Shown here one piece after another: positions 21,990 through 31,918 of a stretch of 64,000 bases of DNA. A program made the translations under genes and the position numbers. The DNA comes from Artemisia argyi (Eukaryota > Streptophyta > Magnoliopsida > Asterales > Asteraceae), in assembly GCA_030686995.1 (NCBI GenBank), contig CM060693.1, positions 114,895,728-114,959,727 of the forward strand, read 5' to 3'. How positions within the stretch are numbered: the stretch's first letter is position 1; every line of letters begins with the position of its first letter. The notes beneath the pieces are model-generated. The model did not search any database. It saw only the letters and a list, made by a program, of their open reading frames with translations, and was not told the origin of the DNA.

Positions 21990-22042
21990 GGGCGGCCCCC
22001 TTAATTTTAAGGGGGGCGGCCATGAATTAAAGGGGCCGGCAC
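21990..22042. promoter_or_regulatory. GC-rich palindromic block, copy 3
   Basis: GGGCGGCCCCCTTAATTTTAAGGGG can form an almost perfect hairpin. It is followed by the ATGAATTAAAGGGGCCGG module seen in copy 2. A TATA box lies about 30 bp downstream, at 22071. Confidence 0.65.
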
Positions 22043-22275
22043 GCTCCTGTGTCAGAAAAGTTATGCCTATAAATACTGGTTCAAATCTGTAATTTTTCCT
22101 CACCTTTTGCACTAAAAACTTTCTGTCCAAATTCTCTCAAATCATCTTCCTAAAACCTTTGATCATAAACATATTAGTTCTTGTTTCAAGTGATCCAATC
22201 CCCTGTTATTCAAAGTGCAAGAGAAGAATACTCCTTTTATTTCAAATCAAGAAGTATTGAAGATTAGTTGTGTAG

Positions 22276-22352
<77 letters not shown>
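22276..22352. repeat. (TA)n microsatellite
   Basis: About 38 TA units within the LTR-like region. It is followed by degenerate GTTGTGAAGAAG repeats to about 22510. Confidence 0.95.
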
Positions 22353-22355
<3 letters not shown>

Positions 22356-22957
22356 AAAGTTGTGTAGTAATTGTATTAAGTAGATCTAGATGGGTTTGTA
22401 AATCTAGTTTAGTATAAGTTGTTGTGTAAAGAAGAAGTAGTGTATAGTTGTGAAGAAGTAGTGGTGTGCTCAAGTTGTGAAGAAGGTGTGTCTAGTCGTG
22501 AAGAAGTCGTGAGATTGGTTCTAGCTACTATTAGAACTCGACAATTAGCTTAGTGTCGTAAATTGGTGTAAGCAAAAGTTGTGTAAGGTTTCTCCGCACA
22601 AGGGAGTTTGTTGACATAGTGAAGAAAACTCTCGAGTACGTGACTCGGGGAGTGGAGTAGGGCGAAGAGGTGCTTCGTAGCCGAACCACTATAAATCCTT
22701 GTGTTGTGGTTTGATCTTTCTATCTCTATCTTTTCCATACTTTTATACTTACATTATAATTGTTTAGTTAGTTAGATCAAATAGTTTATATTATGCAAGT
22801 GTTGAATTTCACATAAATAAGAATCGAAGTTTTTGAAAACAAAGTTTTTAAAATACCAAATTGACGTAAAACTATTCAACCCCCCTTCTAGTTTTCCACA
22901 ATACGCACATCAAATCCACTTTCAAACACAATTCAAACAAAAAATCAAACACCAATA

Positions 22958-23557
22958 AATGTCTTGTAAACTTCCCCCCACCGCCAAAGAAATCCAAGAG
23001 TTTTTCAAAAACAAGCTGATAAAGATGACATGGAACGCAAAGAGGCTATTATCAAAGTGATTGAAAAGTTTTAAGAAGCAAAAGCTCTTAAAAGACGTTT
23101 GAGAGAACGATATGTTGAGTGCAACGACATATCGGAAGAACGCAAAGTTGTGATTGATCAATTTATTTATGATGAATATCGTAAAGATGCTGCAGTTACT
23201 GAGACTTTGTGGTCTTGCGTGACTGACATACAAGACCAAATTTCCAACAAAATACGTTGGAGTTGTCAATAAAATGTGGAAACTGCTGCCATTGAGCAGC
23301 AGCAACAACAACAAAAACAACAACAACATCAACAACATCATCATCAACAACAACAACAACAACAACAACAACTACCAGGTGAATCAAGTTCATATGCACC
23401 AAGAGTTGATGATGATGGTTGGAATTCTGACAAGGAGTCGGAGCTGAGCAAGTTAAAAGCCCAGTTAGAAGCAGAGCAGAATGCGAGTTACGATACGTAT
23501 GATGACGGATACGACTCCAACAACTCTCAAACCTGGGATATTTTATTCTTTGATTGA
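22958..23557 (+). pseudogene. Broken gene, coiled-coil plus polyglutamine protein
   Basis: ATG 22958 opens a short frame. A one-base shift near 23010 moves the coding signal to the frame that ends at the TGA at 23555, with in-frame stops at 23072-23074 (TAA) and near 23270 (TAA). Both could come from CAA or GAA codons. The readable protein is charged and helical (MERKEAIIKVIEKF, LKRRLRERYVECNDISEERK). It then has a glutamine/histidine-rich run encoded by CAA/CAG/CAT repeats (23297-23370) and an acidic C-terminus (DDDGWNSDKESELSKLKAQL). I do not recognise it. In size and charge it resembles the small genes at 23932, 29158 and 44836. Confidence 0.5.
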
Positions 23558-23931
23558 AGTTTAATTTATTTTTATGTTTTAAATTAAGTATTGTAATTTT
23601 TCAATTTCGTATCGTTTCTAGTTTATGTTTATGTAACGTTCTTAGGTTTTTATTAATGAAATTTAAGTTTATGTGATTCCGGTTTCAATTTAAACGAATT
23701 AACAAATACCTAAGTTAAAGAATATTTTAAACCAATATCTAATGAGTTTTATACATACATTATGTATTTCAATGCACAAATAATACTAAACACATAAACA
23801 TTTAAAAATAACCATAAATATTAAGATTGAATAAGAAAAACAACGCTGGTACTTTAATCCAAAACATTGATACAAAAGAAAGCTAAAGTTAAAAGGATAA
23901 AACAATAGAAACAACACTAATATGAACCACT

Positions 23932-24288
23932 TTATTTAACTATCTTAATCCTCTTCATCAGCTTTGATTTCTTAGTAGCCCGTAAAGCAGCAACAATGCT
24001 CAACTGAATTAACCGTTCTATATCAGCCAAATCATCTTGCTCTGCCGCCTTCAAAATAGCCAAAGGCTCGTCAACAACAGGATCAAAGCCATACTCCTGT
24101 AGCTCAACAATAATACCACGCCTGTGATCAATCCTAGCTTCCAACTCTTCAATCCTTTGATTATACTCTTTTTCATCACATTCATAGGCTTGCTTTTCTC
24201 TTGAATAACTTTCTTTTAGGATCTTATCAATTTGTCTATCGCCAATTAGTTCTGCGATCCTTTGACACTTTGGAAATCTCGGAGCCAT
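23932..24288 (-). CDS. Small coiled-coil hypothetical protein
   Basis: 118 codons from ATG (24288) to a stop at 23932, uninterrupted. It is highly charged, with heptad-like segments from about residue 20 to 62 (KEYNQRIEELEARIDHRRGI). A second helix, LADIERLIQLSIVAALRATK, runs into a basic tail ending KKSKLMKRIKIVK, which could direct nuclear import. No signal peptide or membrane segment. The upstream side (24289-24391) is AT-rich, with a weak TATA-like sequence near 24365 on the minus strand, and then meets the E2 LTR. Function unknown. Confidence 0.5.
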   Translation of the reverse strand: MAPRFPKCQRIAELIGDRQIDKILKESYSREKQAYECDEKEYNQRIEELEARIDHRRGIIVELQEYGFDPVVDEPLAILKAAEQDDLADIERLIQLSIVAALRATKKSKLMKRIKIVK

Positions 24289-24391
24289 GGAATTTCAGTG
24301 AACAAAATTTATTGTTTAAAACTTGCAAAATATTTTTAAAATTCTTAAAATACGTTTTCTTAACATATAAGTGAAAACATTATATGATAAC

Positions 24392-25805
24392 TGATGCGTA
24401 GGGATTGCACCAGGCTTTACCTCTCAAGGGATCTTGAGAAGCTTACAACCCCCACCAGGCAGTGTACCTGATCGATGTAGTATAGTATAATGACAAGTAC
24501 CGGGGGATTGATCGTTCAGCTAGGAATAGTGTCGCTAGGATTAGAAAACCTAAATACTAGTTCTAGAGATGAGGGATGATTCTTTTTGTATTTTTATATG
24601 TTTATGAAAGCAAGTAAGAATCTCGGGTTTTGAAGGATATGGGCGGAATTAGTTGCTAGTCAACTAACCCAATACTAAAGATTCAATCAAAATAAAATAC
24701 TAAAAATGAAAATAAAACTAAATTAAACTAAGGTTGTGAGCAATAAGTGGAGAAATGTGTTTACTTAGATTTCACTACTCCCTAGATATCTTTTACACGT
24801 TAGTTACTTGTTATAGTTGCGTGGATGACAGATTGTATTCCTTAATACCATTCATGGGGTGGCGTACTTAACTCCCCAATCCTATGAGTGCCTACTTCAC
24901 TCCTATGTTGAGCCGGCTAAGAAGCTCCTAACATGGGATCATTAGAATTTACTCATGCATTAAATACAACCAATAAAACCTAGTACACATCGGTTCATGT
25001 TTCCTAAGACGTTCAAGCATGTTACCATTTGGAGATCTGCCAGTTTTCCTAAGCCTAACATTGAAATCATTCATCCAATACAACCATAAACAAGTAATCA
25101 ACACATAATCAACATCTTGGTTTCATTAGATCTAAGCAAACGCAATATAAATCTAGCCTAGCATGGTGGAATCAAGACAAGCACAAGATATAGACAACCA
25201 ACACATAGACATATTGATTGAATTAAAAGAATACTTATCTCAATAGCACATGTAAGGGTTCAAGGGCTGAAAACCCTTGAAAAAGCTGTAAAGTACGTAT
25301 ATGGTTCGGCCTTAGGGTTTCTCCAAACTTGTTCCTCCTTCTAATGAATGAAAATTAGAAAACTATATATAGATATAAGAGGCTGACGGCGTCAAGAACA
25401 ACCTTGTGACGCCATCATCTCGCCGCCAAAATAATTCTCGGACTGCCTTGATCTACATCTGATGCCGTCATGTTATCCACTTTTACAGGCCGTCACACAT
25501 TTAACTCTTGACGCTCTACTTTGTGACGCCTTCATTTCTGTACTTGGTCGTCATGATCTTTACTCTTGACGCCATCAGGAAAGTACTCTTGACGCCATCA
25601 CACACTGTTCCCAGCATGGAAAATTAAGTCTTTGGCGGTTTCTTCACTTTTATGCTCCAAAAACGTCCGAATTGCTTCCTTTCTAGATTTCACTCCTAAA
25701 GTACCTAAAATCACAAAAGGAACGATTTAGGGCAATATTTGATCAAATAAATTCAATTTCGGGCTTAAATGACCCCCTAAAAGTGGTTCATTTTTCGCCT
25801 CATTA
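24392..25805 (-). repeat. 3' LTR of E2
   Basis: About 1.41 kb. It shares the starting segment TTTTACCTCTCAAGGGATCT with the LTRs at 47103 and 52285. A minus-strand TATA (CTATATATAG, about 25365) has variants of TGACGCCGTCA clustered on its upstream side (25383-25610). Confidence 0.85.
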
Positions 25806-28243
25806 TATACCCTTACACTTGAGATTTGCTTGTCCTCAAGCAAATTTTATTCTAGTCAAAATACAAGTTAGGGGTCATTTAACACTAATATAAAAGTAAT
25901 TGCAACAAATAATCATTTCACTAAAGACCAAAGACAAGCACGGAGGTCATACACAAGCACCTCACAAATAGAGTTTAGATACTCACATCTCTCGGGTGTA
26001 ATAAAGTACAAATTACAATATGGAAACGGAAGATATCTCTCACTACCTGTCATAGCAAAATAGATTACCATAGGCTTGGGAAAGGATCAAACCTCCACCA
26101 CATGGCGTAAGCACCTAGGATAAACTATCAAAAAGGTCTTTCAAAGGGTTCTAACGTTAGGTGTAGGGATATGAAATACACGGTTTTGTTGGATATAGGC
26201 AGTCTTTACTGGTGGCGAGTTAACAATCTTGGTTAATTACATGTACAATATGGCGTTGCTAAGCCAAGACTAGACTCGACTTAAGCTAGTAAATGAAAAA
26301 TAACAAAAACAAAAAATGAACATAGAATGAAACGGGATGGTAGTCCGTATGTTTTTTCTATTTTCTTTTTCTATTTTTTTTCTTTTACTTGATTTTTTTT
26401 TTTCTAACCCTACCATCCAAAATAATACTTCACAGGGAATGAAAATTCCCCTTACACTTGAATTTTACATACTTTACAATAAACTAATCTAATGACTCGA
26501 ATTAAGAAAATCAAAACTCTTGGAGCACTTTTAAGATTAACGCACATACGGGGGTAATATATGATGCTCTTCCCCATTACTCCATAAAATAAGTACTTTA
26601 CCCATGAGTCCCAATCGTCCCAAAACAATATGTACAAGGATATGACTCGACTTAGCAATCATGTAATCAATTAGAAAGTTAACTTAGGGTTAAAAAATAA
26701 CAATAATGCACTAAAAATGAGCGCATGCAGGGAAGGCTAAGGCGATTTGGTTGTACATTTAAGTGGGGTGTAACAAATTCTTCCTTTAAGTAAAATGCTA
26801 AAAGTTAGAAACTAAAAAATAGGCTCGGAGGGGTGTACTAGGGGTTTCGTGTACTAAAAATGAGTACAACGCTAATGGTGTGGGAAAAATTAATTGACTT
26901 AACTAGCCAAGTAATATGACTTAAATGGTCAAGTAATTATGATACGGGTTTAACACAAGGGTGATCCTAATGCCTCTTATCATGTAGTAAATCCTACTAC
27001 ACGAATGTAGTCTCACTAGCGGTCTTGGGATGCATCACTAACGCAAGTTCTAGAATCTAAATGCTACCGGTACACTCATAAGCACTAATAGTAAATGCTT
27101 TTCCTATCAAATCTAAAGGCGAACCTCACATATTTGGGTGGAAAATTTTTCTGAATGATACGGTTGTGTGCTAGTCATACAATCTCCTATCCATGAGACG
27201 CTTGCTATGGCTAAAGTTTCACTCCTAAATGTTGTAAAAAAATTTAAATTTGGCGCTAAAATTGCACAAACAAGTATTTCTTGTAGTTTTATTACACATC
27301 TACTATCAAACAAACAAACTCAAGCGAAAGTGTATTTGTAAGGTATCATCATTTTACCCTCCCCTTACACTTAAGATGAACATTGTCCCCAATGTTCAAG
27401 TAAAGAATGTAAAAGTGAAATAAGTAAAGCGAATGAAATCAAATACTCCTCTGATTCGCTCGGTAAGGATAATAAGGTGGCCAGGTTAGATCTTCCTCCA
27501 AGAAAATGAACAATCAAAGCTTCCCTTCCAGAATATAAATCATCTTCTTGTCATACATAACCTGTAAATCCTGAGAAAACAAACAAGACAACCTCGCATA
27601 AAATCGGCGGCAATCTACATAAGTTACTAAATCCTAGAAAACAAAATAAGATATAATGCTTGTGGAATGAAGTTTGCAGATTTCCTGGAGATTATAAAAC
27701 TTAATAATTCAGCAAAAACTTTAAGACTCCGTTAGAAAAACAAAACTGGTAAAATTTCCAGATTTTTACACGTGACGCCGTCAAGAGCAAGCTCATGACG
27801 CCGTCAGAAGTGACCTGCAGAAATTCTTATGTTAAGTTTCCGGAAAATTTCTGGAAAAACTTGGTCCTACTTCCTGGAAAATCCTGCAAAACTTCATTAT
27901 GACTCAATACAAGCATTTGACTCTAACAAATACGAATATACATGTTCACTTAATATTGTGGAGAATCATGATCGGGTTGTTTCTTAAAAACATATTTGGG
28001 GTTTCCCCTTACACTTATCTTTTGCAAAAATACCTTTAGGTGAAGTTAAGAATAGGCCAAAACAACAAAGTAAAGTATTTCCACTTTTTAGTTTAGAAAC
28101 ATGATCTACCAACAATAAAAATAGAGCATGCATACGGAAGCAATTAACAAACAAACAAAATAAAATCACACAAAGCATGGGTTGCCTCCCAAGAAGCGCT
28201 TTTCTTTATTTACGAGTCTTGTAGCTAGACTCAAAGTCATGGG
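25806..28243 (-). other. E2 internal non-coding region
   Basis: No ORF with recognisable content. Contains the spaced CCCCTTACACTT motifs, a T-rich block (26350-26405), and a TGACGCCGTCA pair at 27773-27805. It is collinear with 48494-51344 of E1, which provides the undisturbed site of the MITE inserted there. Confidence 0.6.
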
Positions 28244-29131
28244 TTACCGTGTATCGCTTATGCTCACATAACCAAGCGTGAGCCATCTAATAGTCGCCTC
28301 ATCTTTCTTATAATCATCTCCTAGCTCTAAACATTCGCGATAGTATCTTTTATTCTTTTCATGAGTATATTTAAGCCCTTTTCTCTTATCATTCTCACTT
28401 AGCATTTCTATGGGCGGATACCTACTACACTTCTCCATGGAAAAATCCTTGAACCTAGAGTGTGTGCGGGGCATTTGGTAGACAAAATCTTCTTCCCCAT
28501 CCGAGAATGTAATTAACCCTTCTATAAGTTTTTCATCAAGGTTGGTCAACCTTTTGAAGGGTTTTCCAAACACAACTTGGGTTAACTTATCATCAATAAA
28601 TTCTCCTAGATTCTCCATAACCATGAACTCAACAAGATAAACCAAGCTTCCTACAAACACATGCAATGGTATTTCCCTAGCAATAATATTTTCCCTTTTG
28701 TATTCTAACTCATCTACCATGATTTTATTATATTCATTACACGAGATTATGTTCATTGGGAGAGATGAGTTAAGATAGGCGTTAAAGCTCCTAAATCCGA
28801 TCTTACAAGGAAATTGCATGTTGAATGAACTATCACTCTCAATCCTTGTTCTAGGGTCGACATACCTAAGAGGGTCCACTTCCTCTTCCATCCTATTCAC
28901 ATTAATCATATCACCATCATCAAGATCCTCGTCAGAGTCTGAATAGTAAAAAGGACTAGCCCTACGGTCATCATCATGATCAGACTCCTCTAACTCAGAA
29001 TTATTGTCAAAGTTGTGGTTGGGCGAGAGGTTAGGTGGGTTCTCATTCTCCACTAAAGGGATTGGGGCGGGCATTTGGAAAATCCTACGACGAATAACAG
29101 GAATGAAACGATCAATGTTATTGTTATCCAT
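28244..29131 (-). CDS. E2 ORF, aspartic-protease-like domain without catalytic motif
   Basis: About 295 codons from ATG 29131 to a stop at 28244. The stretch upstream to 29152 is open but lacks an ATG. The N-terminal third is acidic (EESDHDDDRR, DSDEDLDDGD). The middle follows the layout of a plant retroelement aspartic protease: NSSLPMNIISCNEYNKI where D(T/S)G...VMP would be expected, then SLVYLVEFMVMENLG, then VVFGKPFKRLTNLDEKL in place of the (I/V)LGRPFL strand. The catalytic DTG/DSG is absent. The C-terminal part (KRYYRECLELGDDY) resembles the segment following protease in some Asteraceae Gypsy polyproteins, from memory. The intact frame in a truncated element suggests either recent decay or retained use. 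Protease activity is unlikely. Confidence 0.6.
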   Translation of the reverse strand: MDNNNIDRFIPVIRRRIFQMPAPIPLVENENPPNLSPNHNFDNNSELEESDHDDDRRASPFYYSDSDEDLDDGDMINVNRMEEEVDPLRYVDPRTRIESDSSFNMQFPCKIGFRSFNAYLNSSLPMNIISCNEYNKIMVDELEYKRENIIAREIPLHVFVGSLVYLVEFMVMENLGEFIDDKLTQVVFGKPFKRLTNLDEKLIEGLITFSDGEEDFVYQMPRTHSRFKDFSMEKCSRYPPIEMLSENDKRKGLKYTHEKNKRYYRECLELGDDYKKDEATIRWLTLGYVSISDTR

Positions 29132-29157
29132 CGACGAATAACAGAAGCCCAAGTGTT

Positions 29158-29355
29158 GTGAGGTATTTTTTACCAGGGGCTTATCTTAGTCAGCTCAATA
29201 GATTAATAAGATTATTGAAAGCAGAAAATGTTACCGATGAACAAAGAGTGACGGAACTTCAAGAGGCAATCAATCAACGAAATAAGAAAATAACAGAGTA
29301 TCAAGAGACGATAGTCGATGTTAAAAAGAAAATGGACTATTATAATAGCATGTGA
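29158..29355 (+). pseudogene. 5'-truncated small coiled-coil gene
   Basis: The frame is open from the E2 junction to TGA 29353 and has no ATG near its start. It encodes a heptad-rich helix (LNRLIRLLKAENVTDEQRVT, then QRNKKITEYQETIVDVKKK). It looks like the C-terminal end of another small charged protein of the 23932/44836 kind. The 5' end is cut at the E2 border. 29356-29876 is AT-rich with nothing recognisable. Confidence 0.4.
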
Positions 29356-29876
29356 TTTCGTTTCTATGCCGTGGTATTTATTATTGTTTTTAAAAACATT
29401 CAACGTTAGTATACTTTGATTTTATTTATATGATTTCGTGTTACATTTTAAACTTTTATCATTTCATTGATTTAGATATCATAATATTTTTCACTCGTTT
29501 GTTATATTCCTTTTCGTCATAATATTTTAAATAATTCGATGTTGTATTTAAAATGTTATAGAGGCATGCCATAATTTCATATATAATGATACCGTATATC
29601 AAAGTTTTGCACAATGATTAAAATACTATGTTATTGGTTATTTTTAACAGTTATATGTAATTTTTGTCACCAATTAATACGAATTAATGCATATCCAACG
29701 TTACAGAAATTTTTAAGGTAAAAAACTTCATATCACAAATATAATGATAATATAACACAAGTAACAAAGTCAAATCATAATAAAATATAGTAAACAAACA
29801 CATCCCTTTTTAGCAAGTATATTGTGCAATGGAAAAAAGTAAAAATTTAAAAAAGATAAAAAAGCTCAGTTTTGAT

Positions 29877-30649
29877 TCATAGCATGCAATCTTTTCCAGT
29901 CCCACTATCACCATCTTTTTTTAAAGATTCTTCAGTTTTATAAGCTGATGATTCCAACGTCGAGCGTGGCCTCTTTCGAATGTTTCCAGATGATTGCACA
30001 CTTGACAGGCCATTTTCATTTGCCACACAACTGTCCTTGTTAGGATTAAAACTAAATTCATCCACATTTGCCTGCATCATTCGCCAAAGTGTAGTTAGGT
30101 TGCTATAGATGTATTGTAAAGCAAGTATGTTCACCAACTTCACACGCGAATGCAATGTTTAATACCTCAATGTTTGTGACATTGGTCTCAAATATCTATA
30201 ATGTAAAAACAAATTTAAGTTACACGATTTTATATTCAAAATTTAAAAATGGTCAAATATATGTAAATATAAAAAATGTTATTCATTTATGATACCGCAC
30301 GGTCAATATTTGATGTCAAATCATTTTTGTTGGCCTCTTCATGTTCAACATGCTCCACTTCATTTTCTTTGTCATGATTTTCATTGCCTGAATCCCGGTG
30401 TCGAACATTAATATATTCTGCCTCATCATCGGAATATTGTATTCCACCTCGGTCATCTTCATTAATGCGGTTCCTATATTCAACATTTTTCTCTTCATCG
30501 TCCGAGTACCCCACCTCATTCGAAACACCATGTTTGTCGTCTTCAGCATTACACTGTTCATATTCGGAATCATATTCACCATCCGCCACATGATGGAAAT
30601 CATCTTCAGACTTTTGTGAAGCATCTTCTTGAGACTCATAATCGTTCTC
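29877..30649 (-). CDS. RPA1-like C-terminal exons, acidic then basic
   Basis: Exon 30649-30296 (354 nt) starts ENDYESQEDASQKSED and carries two YSDDE modules in an acidic stretch. Exon 30195-30166 (30 nt) reads IFETNVTNIE. Exon 30071-29877 (195 nt) contains IRKRPRSTLE, a candidate nuclear localisation signal, and ends DCML. All three are phase 0 with GT/AG borders. If the 30296 donor is not used, reading through stops at 30287. Confidence 0.6.
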
Positions 30650-30762
30650 CTAAAGGTTTTTACAACAACGAAAAATATTTTTTTATAAAAAAATAAATTA
30701 CACACTTCAGCTTTTATATATCTAAAAATGCTTTAATTAATAAAAAATAAAAAGCAACAAAC

Positions 30763-31335
30763 CTCTTCTTCCATAAAACCTTTTTTAAAATACTTTATTA
30801 TATCAATGTCTTCTGTCACCTTTTCAGTTTGATAGATGTGACTGTTATTGTTGTGATTAAAATCAGTATATTTCACTTTAAAAAGATATTTCTTCCTGAT
30901 AATCTGATTTAAATCGTTCAGAAAGTACTGATCAGTATCCATGCCATGTTCCTCCATGATCTCCCATGCCGTTAAGTTTGTGATTTTATTCACAGCGTTA
31001 TCAAAAATAACAACTTGTGCAGAACCGCTATCATCGAATATTCGGAAAATGATCTTGAACCTTAAAGTTTAACAAACATACGTTAGTATCAAGCAATAAT
31101 CAAAGGATATACATACCTAGTAATATAATTTTATAGAGTGTATATCGTACTTAGAAGCAACCGCATATGTATCTCCATGCTTCTTGTAAAGCCACAATTG
31201 TTACGTATTTCTCGAACTTGTTGCTTTTGAAGTAATTGGTGTTACTCTGCTGCTACATGTCTTGCACCCAGTGTATGCCCAACCACTATCATATTGTATG
31301 CTATGGATCGTTGCATACACAACACAACACGTATC
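30763..31335 (-). pseudogene. RPA1-like zinc-knuckle and OB fold C exons
   Basis: Exon 31335-31151 encodes the first CxxC of the RPA1 zinc finger (GCKTCSSRV) and ends HGDTYAVASK. An in-frame TAA lies at 31201-31203, just where the second cysteine pair is expected. Exon 31060-30763 continues with FKIIFRIFDDSGSAQVVIFD and KKYLFKVKYTDFNHNNNSH, the usual end of fold C. The split AAG lysine codon across the intron (AA|G) supports the joins. Confidence 0.7.
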
Positions 31336-31446
31336 CTGGTTTTTTATATAAAGTATTATTTAAAAGTTGAGTGTTCCAAATAAATTATTCACTCAGTACA
31401 AAGCTATTTGACAGCACAAAATAAAACAAAATTAAATACCACTTAC

Positions 31447-31918
31447 TGGTTCAATATCACGAATCATGCCAACAACTCGCTTGACACACCCGTGCTGGAT
31501 CATACCCATCTTGTTGTTCGTAACTGTGGATCGAATATTTGTTTTTTTTAGTTAATCACAACCGACAGATATACTGGAGGTTAAATTAAACACTTACCAT
31601 TCTCGGAAACATAGCAATTGCGGAACATCCCTGTTTATAAAAATCTTCGAGCCAAACAAAGCATTGTGTACCGTTGGTTTGTCTGCATTGTATATAAGTT
31701 TAATTACGTTAAAATATGTGTGTTTACAAAATAGAAAAAAAAATAACTAAATGATATACAACAATCATAAAATGAAATAACACGATGCAAAACTTACTAT
31801 CCCAGTATTTAACTTTCCCAAGCATTAAGATAAAGTAAATATGACCATGTTCCTGAAGCCTTTCTTCGTAATCATCCCACAGCAACGCCCAATTATCCGA
31901 AAATGTACAATCAAGCCT
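31447..31918 (-). pseudogene. RPA1-like OB fold B, exons after the G1 insertion
   Basis: Three pieces: 31918-31798 (RLDCTFSDNWALLWDDYEER, KVKYWD), 31682-31598 (KPTVHNALFGSKIFINRDVP) and 31523-31447 (NNKMGMIQHGCVKRVVGMI). These are in the order expected for RPA1 DNA-binding fold B. The preceding piece (about 42410-42510, NIVEVNS and VVVEDAE in two frames) lies on the far side of G1. The join 31598 to 31523 does not keep frame, so this part is broken. Confidence 0.7.

Larger units (their letters stand above)
21700..22905 (+). mobile_element. Sirevirus-like 3' end and LTR fragment
   Basis: Purine-rich motifs of the Sirevirus type occur three times before the LTR: CGAGGGGGAG at about 21723, CAAGGGGGAGC at about 21739 and CAAAAAGGGGAAGG at about 21784. 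The stretch 21798-22905 then reads like a Sirevirus LTR. It has a GC-palindrome-rich upstream part (21990-22042), a TATA box (TATAAATAC, about 22071), a (TA)n expansion, the segment GTAGCCGAACCACTATAAAT at about 22678, and the C-rich terminus CTATTCAACCCCCCTTCTAG at about 22873. No primer-binding site follows and no second LTR is present, so it is a solo or truncated LTR. The assignment rests on remembered Sirevirus LTR features. Confidence 0.5.
24392..29155 (-). mobile_element. Non-autonomous LTR element E2, 5'-truncated
   Basis: The right side of its minus-strand 3' LTR is at 24392-25805 (TGATGCG...CCTCATTA), closely similar to the E1 LTRs. The internal region 25806-29155 carries one ORF (28244-29131) and no integrase, reverse transcriptase or RNase H. 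Four copies of a CCCCTTACACTT motif occur at about 25809, 26449, 27356 and 28008. No 5' LTR is found: similarity ends near 29155, beside a truncated small gene. Such pol-less elements with an LTR of about 1.4 kb depend on enzymes from related elements. Confidence 0.78.

Noticed and set aside
22264..22473. Minus-strand ORF with Ile/Tyr repeats
   Set aside because: It is the translation of the (TA)n microsatellite.
22922..23402. Minus-strand poly-Leu and poly-Val ORFs
   Set aside because: They are shadows of the CAA/CAT glutamine-histidine repeat of the plus-strand broken gene; hydrophobic runs from triplet repeats are not membrane proteins.
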